A stretch of DNA of 5,937 nt from Methanosarcinales archaeon (GTDB lineage Archaea; Halobacteriota; Syntropharchaeia; Alkanophagales; Methanospirareceae), in the NCBI GenBank assembly GCA_025464425.1, contig JAODGV010000088.1, forward strand, positions 1 through 5,937, written 5' to 3'. How positions within the stretch are numbered: position 1 is the stretch's first letter; each line of letters opens with the position of its first letter. Below the pieces are notes generated by a model. That model made no database searches. It saw only the letters and a list, made by a program, of their open reading frames with translations, and was not told the origin of the DNA. Shown here piece after piece: positions 1 to 5,838 of the stretch. A program made the translations under genes and the position numbers.

Positions 1-246
1 ATGTGGAATGTCCATCCTCACAGACGCTTCTTTAGCAGGTTCTATCTTCGTAGATTGCCAATAGCCTGGTGGTAGCGACTTTCGTGGGTTGGTGAATATC
101 TCGACAACCTCTCCATTCTCTAAATCCACGTATACAATTGCAAAAATCCCAGCAAGTCTTGGATCAGGGTTCACATTTATGCTAACTGCTGGATATGCGT
201 GAAAAGAACTTTTACCCTCGGAGCTGCTCTCCCAGTAGTCAACCCC
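1..246 (-). CDS. Continuation of the DPEV/PepSY-like protein in the shifted frame (partial, open at the window edge)
   Basis: Reading the minus strand from 246 in the frame GGG GTT GAC TAC TGG gives 82 codons without a stop, down to position 1. The product begins GVDYWESSSEGKSSFHAYP, then has AVSINVNP, LAGIFAIVYVDLENGEVVEI and FTNPRKSLPPGYW. This is the beta-rich, valine-rich second half expected of a module that begins with DPEV and YEI, and it matches the layout of the first module in the same protein (YEI, then GGMCMVYVL, then VPVDLV). Dropping one G from the run at 243-247 joins this frame to the upstream part, giving a protein of at least 265 residues. Nothing in the frame suggests an independent start with a ribosome-binding site. 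A sequencing or assembly error is most likely; a real inactivating mutation or recoding is possible. The C-terminus lies outside the window. Confidence 0.75.
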
Positions 247-796
247 CTATACTCTGTATCTCATATTCTTCATCGCCTATGATTTCCAGAACTTCTGGGT
301 CATCTAAAGCTATTCTTAACACCTTCTCCTCTTGCTCTTCCCTCAAAGAAGCCAATTTCATATCGAAATTAATGCAACCTCCTTGTGCTTCCTTTTTAAC
401 CAAATCCACAGGGACTCCAAGGGTAATTCCCAAAACCCAGGGTAGTTTTTGCTTTTGGGTGAGGACGTAAACCATACACATACCACCACTTTCATTTTCT
501 GCGGAGAGTGGGATTACTCCATATATCTCATATCCCTCGTCCAGCCATTTCTTTACCTCCGGGTCGTTTATAGCCAATTCAATCGCCTCTGACTTCTCCT
601 CTTCTGTTAGTGTTTGCTCATCGGGGTAAGGAGAGATAGCGGGCAGAGGTGGTTGTGCCTCTACTTCATTTGGAGTCGATTTAAAAGCCTCGTCAGATAT
701 AAAAACCAAATAGCACACTGCCCCTATGAGGACAATCACTAAAGCTAAACTCACTGCTTCTACTAAACCAAGTCCTTGTATTTGTTTCTTTTTCAT
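239..796 (-). CDS. Membrane-anchored protein with DPEV/PepSY-like modules (5' part, interrupted by a frameshift)
   Basis: This is the last gene of the exporter operon. The start is set at the ATG of 794-796 (MKKKQIQGL), because it overlaps the stop of the preceding permease as ATGA; the frame is open further upstream, but only inside that permease. Residues 1-13 are basic and glycine-containing, residues 14-33 form one transmembrane helix, and a proline-rich linker (about 41-60) leads to an exported domain. That domain holds a module starting near residue 63 with the motif AINDPEVKKWLDEGYEI, and a second near 151 with ALDDPEVLEIIGDEEYEI. Repeated modules of this type resemble PepSY-like domains of archaeal surface proteins; that assignment is from memory of the family. 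The frame stops after 185 residues at TGA 239-241, only six residues past the second motif, immediately after a run of five G. The adjacent frame continues the module, so the stop is probably not the true C-terminus. The gene lies beside an ABC-2 exporter, so it may be an accessory on the outer face. Its biochemical function is unknown. Confidence 0.82.
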   Translation of the reverse strand: MKKKQIQGLGLVEAVSLALVIVLIGAVCYLVFISDEAFKSTPNEVEAQPPLPAISPYPDEQTLTEEEKSEAIELAINDPEVKKWLDEGYEIYGVIPLSAENESGGMCMVYVLTQKQKLPWVLGITLGVPVDLVKKEAQGGCINFDMKLASLREEQEEKVLRIALDDPEVLEIIGDEEYEIQSIGG

Positions 797-1881
797 CGTA
801 TATCCATCCGCATGAATTTTATGTATGCGATGGCAAAGAATACGAACGGCAAGATAACGAGTGCAAAGATGTTCTTCCAGACCTTTTCGAGTGATTCGTG
901 GATGCCCGTTGTGTCGCCTGAGCGGTACCAACTGGTGTAGGTCTCTGAAACATACGGGTCAGTTAGCGATTCAGCGACTTTATCATAATTGCAATACAGG
1001 GAGAAGGTCTCAAAAACTTCTCGTATTGCACGTCTTTTCTCCCAGTATGCCTCCCTCTCTTCCTCATATCGCTGCCATTCTTCATTCTTCTCTGGCATTC
1101 CTCCTTCCTTAACAGGTACGACATACGCATTTTCATCTACGCCTGATGGCGGTGGTGTTACATATCCATACTTAGGCAGAGCAGGCGGTTCAGGCGGCTC
1201 TCCAACTATGCTCTCTGTGACCAGTCCTCCGACTACTGGCATGGCAAACGAGATTGCGAAGAAAATAATGAGTGCATATATTAGCGCTCTCCCGCTATTT
1301 TCCGAAATCGTGGATGACATAAGCGCAATTGAGAAGTATGTAAGAAGGCAGAGGATTGTAACCGCTCCGAACAGCACAATCCTTACAAATTCATCAAGAT
1401 TGGGCACGATGCTGAATATGAGGAGCATTGCAAATAACACGATAAATGCAATTCCTACCGCAAACACAAGCGCTAAAATACCACCCAGCGCTTTTCCGTT
1501 GATTATTTCATCGCGATATACCGGATGTGAGAGCAGCGATTTTAACGAACGACTTTCCTTCTCCTTTGTTATTAAATCAAATCCTATCGCAATCGTGAGT
1601 ATAGCACCGAGCATCGCCATCGGGTAAATCATCATTTGGAATATTAACAATATAGAAGGCTTTTTCGGAATATAATATCCCGGCTCTACACCCATCTCTC
1701 CCGTGGTCTGCGATAATCGCTCTTTGTACTTTTCCAGCCTATTTTCGTAGTGCTCTATACCCTCATGCGTGGAATACACTGTGATAATGAGGAACAAAAC
1801 AAGAATGAGAATGAATTTCTTGCTTGTTATGTGGTCAATGAATTCCTTCCGTGCGACGTTAAACAATCTCTTTGCTTCCAT
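793..1881 (-). CDS. ABC-2 type transporter permease B
   Basis: A 362-residue integral membrane subunit of an ABC exporter. The frame is open to 1929, but the start is placed at ATG 1879-1881 (MEAKRLFNVARKEF). It matches the start of the paralogous permease upstream and sits ten bases behind a full AGGAGGT. Predicted layout: a cytoplasmic amphipathic helix (about 1-20), TM1 (23-40), a short external loop, TM2 near 90-105 followed by the cytoplasmic coupling motif KEKESRSLKSLLSHPV, TM3-TM5 (about 130-225), a large external loop of roughly 110 residues, and TM6 near the C-terminus (before KFMRMDIR). This resembles NosY-like ABC-2 permeases. The loop is proline-rich (EPPEPPALPKYGYVTPPP) and carries RYEEEREAYWEKRRAI, also conserved in the paralogue; the rest of the loop differs. 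The stop overlaps the next gene as ATGA. It probably pairs with permease A and the single ATPase. The substrate is unknown. Confidence 0.93.
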   Translation of the reverse strand: MEAKRLFNVARKEFIDHITSKKFILILVLFLIITVYSTHEGIEHYENRLEKYKERLSQTTGEMGVEPGYYIPKKPSILLIFQMMIYPMAMLGAILTIAIGFDLITKEKESRSLKSLLSHPVYRDEIINGKALGGILALVFAVGIAFIVLFAMLLIFSIVPNLDEFVRIVLFGAVTILCLLTYFSIALMSSTISENSGRALIYALIIFFAISFAMPVVGGLVTESIVGEPPEPPALPKYGYVTPPPSGVDENAYVVPVKEGGMPEKNEEWQRYEEEREAYWEKRRAIREVFETFSLYCNYDKVAESLTDPYVSETYTSWYRSGDTTGIHESLEKVWKNIFALVILPFVFFAIAYIKFMRMDIR

Positions 1882-1889
1882 TTCTCTTT

Positions 1890-3341
1890 TCACCTCCTCC
1901 CGTACTTTCTGAACATAAATCCCAGGCACAGAACAACCGCAGCGAGAATCGCAACGCCGTATATCGCAATATTAGACCGCTCTTTAATCTCGATTATGAA
2001 CTCCTCTTCCTTCTCTACCTGTTCGCTTTTTACCTTCACGCTCAACTTATAATCGCTTGCAACGATGTCCGCAGGCGGCACTGCCAGTATCGTGAATATT
2101 CTGCTGTCGCCGGGTTTAAGACTCGCCACTGATTTCGGTCTGACATCTGCACTCCAACCTTCAGACGCACCGACCTCAACACTGATATTTGTAAGCGAGC
2201 TGCCATGACCACTGTTTGAGACACCGAGATCAAAAGACACCGTATCTCCTTTATTCACCCTGTATCTATATCTGCTTGAATATACTCGCATATCATAACT
2301 GCCCCGGACTTTCAATGTCAGGTTCTCTTCATACTGCCTCGTGGGTGATGCAATGATACTCGTGAAGTTATACTCTCCAGGCTCGACATTATAAGGTGGC
2401 ACGAACTCTAAATACAGCGTCTTCTCCGAACCCGACTTTATAAATATCACGGAAATCTCTTCCGTGCCCGCTACACTCTCCTTATATCGCGCATACCACC
2501 TTTCCGGCAGCCCTTGCAGACTCAATCTATACGTATCATCGCATTTACCCGTGTTTTTTATTTCAAACTCGTATATTGGATTCTGCCCGACCATAACCGT
2601 CTTTGTGGGCGACTTCACCACGACTTCCGCAAAGAACAGCTCTTTCTCTATCGGTATAATGCCGAGGTCGGTTCTCCTTCCAATTCTTATCTCCACCCCT
2701 CTCTTCTCTACGCTTTTATAACCCGCCTTCTCTATCTCCACCCGGTAGGTCCCTTTTGGTAGTTCTATACTTACTTTACCCTCGGCAGTCGTCATCATCT
2801 GCTCTATCAGTGCACCGCCGGTATAATCCTTATATACACCCACAGTCGCACCCTTAACGTTCTCGCCATCCTTATCCACAACGGTAAGCTCAAGCGTCCC
2901 TTTCTCGCCCTTGTGTGTCTTCGTTATCTTCACATAAAGCGTAATACGCCCATCACCAATATGCACGTGTATCGGACTCTCGCCAACCTTTGCATCTCCC
3001 GGCGTATCCACGACAAATGTCACCGCTTTAGTGCCGCCTTTGGGGAGCAGTACCTTATACACTTCCTTATCATCTTCCTCAAATTTCATCTCCCAATTCT
3101 TCGCTTCACGGTATGCCCAGTATCTGAGGTTATAAGTGGCTGTATCACCATGATTCACCAGCGTTAACTCAAAAGTGGCGGTATCTCCCGCTTCTATCTT
3201 CTGACCCGGGAAATCGCATCTTATCTCCACCTTTTTATCTATGACCCCCACCTGCGCTGCCGCCAAATAAGGTGCGAGTAGTGAGAATAAGAGCAAAAAT
3301 AGAGTGGGCAGTACCATCCATCTTGTCATTTTCGTCCTCAT
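1890..3341 (-). CDS. Exported, membrane-anchored NEW3/Ig-like domain protein
   Basis: A 483-residue protein with a signal peptide (basic MRTKMTRW, hydrophobic core to about 26, likely cleavage after Ala27-Ala29). Four beta domains follow. The first is NEW3-like (about 35-142; PGQKIEAGDTATFELTLVNHG). The second is carboxypeptidase-regulatory/PEGA-like (about 148-233; GENVKGATVGVYKD, PKGTYRVEIEKAGYKS). The third (about 238-345; PERWYARY, PPYNVEPGEYNF) and fourth (about 350-452; SEGWSADVRP, LKPGDSRIFTILAVPPADI) are also NEW3-like. A C-terminal helix (458-477) and the basic tail RKYGRR anchor it with the domains outside the cell. Sequons NFT, NLT and NIS would allow N-glycosylation in an archaeon. 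ATG 3339-3341 is chosen because it overlaps the permease A stop as ATGA; Met5 or Met9 are alternatives. Its terminal AGG AGG TGA codons supply the Shine-Dalgarno of permease B. In archaea such proteins are often encoded beside ABC-2 exporters, so a role in substrate reception or permease assembly at the outer face is inferred. Confidence 0.92.
   Translation of the reverse strand: MRTKMTRWMVLPTLFLLLFSLLAPYLAAAQVGVIDKKVEIRCDFPGQKIEAGDTATFELTLVNHGDTATYNLRYWAYREAKNWEMKFEEDDKEVYKVLLPKGGTKAVTFVVDTPGDAKVGESPIHVHIGDGRITLYVKITKTHKGEKGTLELTVVDKDGENVKGATVGVYKDYTGGALIEQMMTTAEGKVSIELPKGTYRVEIEKAGYKSVEKRGVEIRIGRRTDLGIIPIEKELFFAEVVVKSPTKTVMVGQNPIYEFEIKNTGKCDDTYRLSLQGLPERWYARYKESVAGTEEISVIFIKSGSEKTLYLEFVPPYNVEPGEYNFTSIIASPTRQYEENLTLKVRGSYDMRVYSSRYRYRVNKGDTVSFDLGVSNSGHGSSLTNISVEVGASEGWSADVRPKSVASLKPGDSRIFTILAVPPADIVASDYKLSVKVKSEQVEKEEEFIIEIKERSNIAIYGVAILAAVVLCLGFMFRKYGRR
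1892..1898 (-). promoter_or_regulatory. Ribosome-binding site of permease B, inside the NEW3-protein stop region
   Basis: AGGAGGT is formed by the final AGG AGG codons of the NEW3 gene and its TGA stop. It lies ten bases (GAAAAGAGAA) before ATG 1879-1881. The position rejects the longer open frame that begins at 1929 and reproduces the junction seen before permease A almost base for base. Confidence 0.8.
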
Positions 3342-4420
3342 CGTATATCCATCCTCATAAATTTCACGTATGCAACAGCAAAGAACACGAGTGGGAAGAT
3401 TACGAGCGCTAAGATGTTCTTCCAGACTATTCCCAGTGCTTCAGATAGACTCTTCTCTTCACCCGCATCAGGTGGTTCTCCGTACTGAACACCGTATTGG
3501 AACCGTTCGAAATGCGGATTGAGCACCACCTGTGTGACTGCCTGGAAATTCTCATTCGGCACGACAACACTGATAGCATCGTGTATTGCCCTTCGCTTCT
3601 CCCAGTATGCGTTTGATTCCTCCTCGTATCGTTTCATTTCTTCTTCGCTGACAGGAGTGACAGGAGGGGAGATGATAGCTTCTGATTCATTCTTGTCTGC
3701 ATTTACTGAACGAATGTGCACATAATGCATACCGGGAAATTCCGGCGGCTCTCCTACCACGCTTGTCTCAACCACATTCGCAAATGTCGGCATGAAGAAA
3801 GAGAGTGCGAAGAGGATGATGAGTGCGTAAATAAGTGAGCTACCGCTATCTCTTGAAACTGTGGACATCATCAGTGCGACGGCGAAGTAGGTGATAAGGA
3901 ACAGAACAGTTACCGTCCCGAATATTATAATCCGTGTGAATTCGTCCATTGTCGGCACGATACTGAACAGGAGTAGCATTGCAAGTGATATGACAATGGC
4001 GATGCCGGCAGCGAAGACCAGCGCGAGGATGCCCCCGAGTGCTTTGCCATTGATCACCTCATCGCGGAATACCGGATGTGAGAGCAGTGATTTCAATGAA
4101 CGACTCTCCTTCTCCCTCGTTATCAAATCGAACCCCATTGCAATAGCGAGTATCCCACCAAGCATCGTTATCTGCCAGCTCATTCTTTGAAATACGAGCA
4201 GTATGGAAGGTTTCTGCGGCATCCAGCTCACAGGTACTTCCTTAGTCTGAGATATCTGCTCCTTATACTGCGTCAGTTCCCTGTTATAGTCGCCTACACC
4301 CTGATAAACGGCAATTGAAGACACAATAAGGAACAACCCCAATATAATAATGAACTTCCTGCTCGTCAGATGGTCAATGAACTCCTTCCGTGCGACATTA
4401 AACAATCCTTTTGCTTCCAT
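3338..4420 (-). CDS. ABC-2 type transporter permease A
   Basis: A 360-residue integral membrane subunit of an ABC exporter, paralogous to permease B. Layout: a cytoplasmic N-terminal helix (MEAKGLFNVARKEFIDHL), TM1 (about 23-40), an external segment with QKPSILLVFQ, TM2 (about 84-100), the cytoplasmic coupling motif REKESRSLKSLLSHPVFRDE (102-121), TM3 (130-152), TM4 (162-185), TM5 (194-213), an external loop of about 115 residues, and TM6 (about 334-353) before the basic end KFMRMDIR. From the end of TM2 through TM3 (residues 98-141), 40 of 44 residues match permease B, whereas the external loops are largely different apart from RYEEESNAYWEKRRAI. The start is set by AGGAGGT at 4431-4437, ten bases upstream. 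The ATPase gene ends only eight bases before the start, and the stop overlaps the next gene as ATGA. It should form the membrane channel with the neighbouring ATPase. The substrate is not evident. Confidence 0.95.
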   Translation of the reverse strand: MEAKGLFNVARKEFIDHLTSRKFIIILGLFLIVSSIAVYQGVGDYNRELTQYKEQISQTKEVPVSWMPQKPSILLVFQRMSWQITMLGGILAIAMGFDLITREKESRSLKSLLSHPVFRDEVINGKALGGILALVFAAGIAIVISLAMLLLFSIVPTMDEFTRIIIFGTVTVLFLITYFAVALMMSTVSRDSGSSLIYALIILFALSFFMPTFANVVETSVVGEPPEFPGMHYVHIRSVNADKNESEAIISPPVTPVSEEEMKRYEEESNAYWEKRRAIHDAISVVVPNENFQAVTQVVLNPHFERFQYGVQYGEPPDAGEEKSLSEALGIVWKNILALVIFPLVFFAVAYVKFMRMDIR

Positions 4421-4428
4421 CTCTCTTT

Positions 4429-5343
4429 TTACCTCCTGTAAACAGAGATGAATACGTCTTCAAGCGTCGGCTCTTCCATCCTCATCTCTCTTATCCTTAT
4501 CCCCTTTTCTAATAGTCCGGACGATATGTAATCCCTTATATCAGATCTGGCTTCAATAACCACCTTTCTCATGGTTTCGTCGTATTCTGCATTTATTATA
4601 TCACCATGTGTAATCTCTGGCATGGGCTCTATCGTCTCTACGATGATTCGCATATTTTCTACTCCGACACTGCTAAGTTCGGTTTTCAATTCCTCTAACG
4701 TCCCTCTTGCAATCAATCTCCCCTTTGAGATAATCCCGATGGTCTTACAGACTTTGCTCACTTCTGATAATATGTGCGAGGATACAAAGATTGTCTTCCC
4801 TTCGTCAGATAGTTGCTTTATCAGCTTGCGATACTGAAAAACGCCTTCAGGGTCGAGATTCGCTGTCGGCTCGTCTAAGAACAGCACAGCCGGGTCGTTC
4901 AGCAATGCCTGTGCGAGTCCAAGCCGCTGCATCATCCCTCTTGAGTAGCCGCCTACTTTCTGGCTTACACCGTCAAGTTGCACCAGCTCAAGCAACTCTT
5001 CTATTCGCTTCTTCCTCTGTCGCGCATCCATCATAGCATAGAACCGTGCGAAGTAATCGAGGTTTTGCTCCGCGGTCATGTTCGGATAGAACCCCACGTT
5101 CTCCGGCAGGTATCCGATAATCTCTTTCACTCTTAGTGGATTTCTCGCTACTTCTATATCGTTTATGAAGCACTTGCCTTCGGTGGGTTCGATCAGTCCC
5201 ACGAGCATCAGTATTGTCGTGCTCTTCCCTGCTCCGTTCGGACCTAAAAACCCGAATATGTCGCCTTCCGCTATCTCTAAATTCAGACTATCCACTGCCT
5301 TATTTCCATTATACTCCTTTGTCAGGTTTTCCGTTTTTATCAT
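4429..5343 (-). CDS. ABC transporter ATP-binding protein (ABC-2 exporter type)
   Basis: A 304-residue cytoplasmic ATPase that powers the exporter. Visible motifs: aromatic A-loop near Tyr11; Walker A GPNGAGKST (34-42); a Q-loop region GYLPE (77-81) with Glu81 where many ABC proteins have Gln, common in this subfamily; signature YSRGMMQR (133-140), the variant form seen in CcmA/NosF-like exporters; Walker B AVLFLDEPT (152-160) with catalytic Glu158; D-loop NLDP (162-165); and switch histidine His190 in SSHILSEV. The nucleotide-binding domain ends near 220. The remaining 80 or so residues form an accessory C-terminal domain ending in EEPTLEDVFISVYRR, typical of ABC-2 ATPases. All catalytic residues are present, so it should be active. 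The ATG at 5341-5343 follows AGGAAGTGA, one mismatch from consensus. It is the first gene of the operon and the only ATPase seen, so it probably serves both permeases. Its last codons AGG AGG TAA overlap the ribosome-binding site of permease A. Confidence 0.97.
   Translation of the reverse strand: MIKTENLTKEYNGNKAVDSLNLEIAEGDIFGFLGPNGAGKSTTILMLVGLIEPTEGKCFINDIEVARNPLRVKEIIGYLPENVGFYPNMTAEQNLDYFARFYAMMDARQRKKRIEELLELVQLDGVSQKVGGYSRGMMQRLGLAQALLNDPAVLFLDEPTANLDPEGVFQYRKLIKQLSDEGKTIFVSSHILSEVSKVCKTIGIISKGRLIARGTLEELKTELSSVGVENMRIIVETIEPMPEITHGDIINAEYDETMRKVVIEARSDIRDYISSGLLEKGIRIREMRMEEPTLEDVFISVYRR
4431..4437 (-). promoter_or_regulatory. Ribosome-binding site of permease A, inside the ATPase stop region
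   Basis: AGGAGGT is formed by the ATPase's final AGG AGG codons plus the first base of its TAA stop. It lies ten bases (AAAAAGAGAG) before the permease ATG, so a ribosome terminating on the ATPase would sit on the site. This favours translational coupling. Confidence 0.8.
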
Positions 5344-5348
5344 TTCTT

Positions 5349-5356
5349 CACTTCCT
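5349..5356 (-). promoter_or_regulatory. Ribosome-binding site of the ABC ATPase gene
   Basis: The minus strand reads AGGAAGTG, one mismatch from the AGGAGGTG consensus, five bases before the ATG at 5341-5343. It supports that start over downstream methionines. Confidence 0.6.
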
Positions 5357-5415
5357 AAAGAGCGCTACGCCACTTCCCTATCTCACGCTGCCGATACGTT
5401 AGCGTTAGAGCACTC

Positions 5416-5423
5416 CATATATG
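5416..5423 (-). promoter_or_regulatory. Alternative TATA-like box for the exporter operon
   Basis: CATATATG, self-complementary and therefore without direction, lies 73-80 bases upstream of the ATPase start. It is an alternative to the TATTATAT box at 5440-5447. The same octamer also occurs at the start codon of the small membrane protein (5790-5797), so its occurrence may be chance. Confidence 0.25.
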
Positions 5424-5430
5424 CCTAGGA

Positions 5431-5503
5431 TGGAACAGCATATAATAGGTTGGTGGAACAGGCGTTCCATAAAATGGAACAAGGTGTTCCGGAAAATGGA
5501 AAT
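5431..5503. promoter_or_regulatory. Operator-like array: four phased TGGAA half-sites forming nested inverted repeats
   Basis: TGGAACA occurs at 5431, 5454 and 5475 and TGGAAAT at 5497, giving steps of 23, 21 and 22 bases, about two helical turns. Inverted copies lie between them, giving three overlapping palindromes: TGGAAC-N4-GTTCCA (5454-5469), GTTCCAT-AAA-ATGGAAC (5464-5480) and GGAACA-N3-TGTTCC (5476-5490). TTCCGGAA (5487-5494) is a further short palindrome. The array lies about 90-160 bases upstream of the ATPase start and abuts or overlaps a TATA-like box. A dimeric regulator binding cooperatively on one face of the helix is the natural reading. No regulator gene is present in the window. 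Confidence 0.6.
5440..5447 (-). promoter_or_regulatory. Candidate TATA box of the exporter operon
   Basis: The minus strand reads TATTATAT here, between two operator half-sites (5431-5437 and 5454-5459). An archaeal start site about 25 bases downstream would fall near 5417, leaving a leader of about 75 bases before the ATPase ATG. The alternative CATATATG at 5416-5423 would give a leader of about 50 bases. The choice between them cannot be made by eye. Confidence 0.4.
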
Positions 5504-5541
5504 CGTGTAAATAAGTCTTTTTCCCTTAATAATATGCATCC

Positions 5542-5566
5542 TTGAGTACCCTCTTCAAGCACTCAA
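5542..5566. other. Weak inverted repeat in the spacer downstream of the small membrane protein
   Basis: TTGAGT (5542-5547) and ACTCAA (5561-5566) can pair around a 13-base loop. On the minus strand no T-run follows, so it is not a convincing terminator for the small gene. On the plus strand it is followed by TTTTCTTCTTCTT, but no plus-strand gene ends here. The rest of the 272-base spacer (5344-5615) is AT-rich and shows only the promoter and operator signals listed separately. Confidence 0.25.
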
Positions 5567-5615
5567 TTTTCTTCTTCTTACGCAACTGTTTTTTAATTTT
5601 TATGCTTTTCTGCCA

Positions 5616-5792
5616 TCAAACGATATTGGTCGAATTATTCGTATAATAGGTTACCGCCCCACTTGAATGGGTTATCTCCGCTGGTAAACCGAAAATAGTG
5701 AGTGCAATAACTGCCACGAACAGTATCGCGAGCACAATCGTGATCACACGCCATTTCCGCTTTATGAAATCTACAAATTGCGTACAATCCAT
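5616..5792 (-). CDS. Small single-pass membrane protein, 58 residues
   Basis: This short gene begins at ATG 5790-5792 and ends with TGA at 5616-5618. The support is a near-perfect ribosome-binding site, AGGAGGTGAG (5801-5810), eight bases before the start, plus a classic small membrane protein layout. Residues 1-15 are cytoplasmic and basic (MDCTQFVDFIKRKWR), residues 16-36 form one hydrophobic helix (VITIVLAILFVAVIAL and on), and a polar tail of about 22 residues (PAEITHSS, YYTNNSTNIV) contains an NNST sequon and would face outward by the positive-inside rule. I do not recognise the family. It precedes the exporter operon on the same strand but is separated by 272 bases with their own promoter-like signals, so co-regulation is possible and not shown. 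It could be a small regulator or accessory of the transporter, or the degraded 5' end of a longer gene. Confidence 0.68.
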   Translation of the reverse strand: MDCTQFVDFIKRKWRVITIVLAILFVAVIALTIFGLPAEITHSSGAVTYYTNNSTNIV

Positions 5793-5800
5793 ATATGTTC

Positions 5801-5810
5801 CTCACCTCCT
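5801..5810 (-). promoter_or_regulatory. Ribosome-binding site of the 58-residue membrane protein
   Basis: AGGAGGTGAG matches nine of ten positions complementary to the usual 16S rRNA 3' end and lies eight bases before ATG 5790-5792. It is the main evidence that this very short frame is translated. Confidence 0.75.
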
Positions 5811-5838
5811 AAAAAATAAAGAATGGTATCATCCCTTC

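Noticed and set aside
797..931. Longer start for the DPEV/PepSY-like protein, 45 residues upstream
   Set aside because: The extension lies wholly inside the permease B C-terminus, is rich in Arg and His as expected of an out-of-frame read, and would put the membrane helix at an odd internal position. The ATGA overlap gives a clear start.
989..1627. Long plus-strand open frame of 212 codons, and similar plus-strand frames elsewhere
   Set aside because: They are antisense to conserved permease, NEW3 and ATPase sequence, rich in Ser and Pro from reverse-read codons, and lack ribosome-binding sites.
1882..1929. Longer start for permease B, 16 residues upstream
   Set aside because: The paralogue starts at MEAK, the strong ribosome-binding site lies just before that ATG, and the extension overlaps the end of the NEW3 gene.
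5454..5469. GAAC-N4-GTTC, which fits the core of the Gram-positive LexA/SOS box
   Set aside because: Only one of the overlapping palindromes has the four-base spacing, the window looks archaeal where LexA is not expected, and the nested repeats explain the match better.
5431..5503. Direct repeats of about 22 bases as plasmid iterons or a CRISPR fragment
   Set aside because: Only about seven bases of each unit are conserved, there is no replication or cas gene, and the position just upstream of an operon fits an operator.
5421..5510. Plus-strand open frame of 29 codons (starting MPRMEQHIIGWW) across the operator array
   Set aside because: It has no ribosome-binding site, opposes all other genes, and its sequence is a by-product of the TGGAAC repeats.
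5538..5615. Open frame of 26 codons after the TGA of the small membrane protein, possibly stop readthrough
   Set aside because: The peptide is mostly lysine from A-rich sequence, has no recognisable domain, and lacks a recoding signal. It reads as AT-rich spacer.
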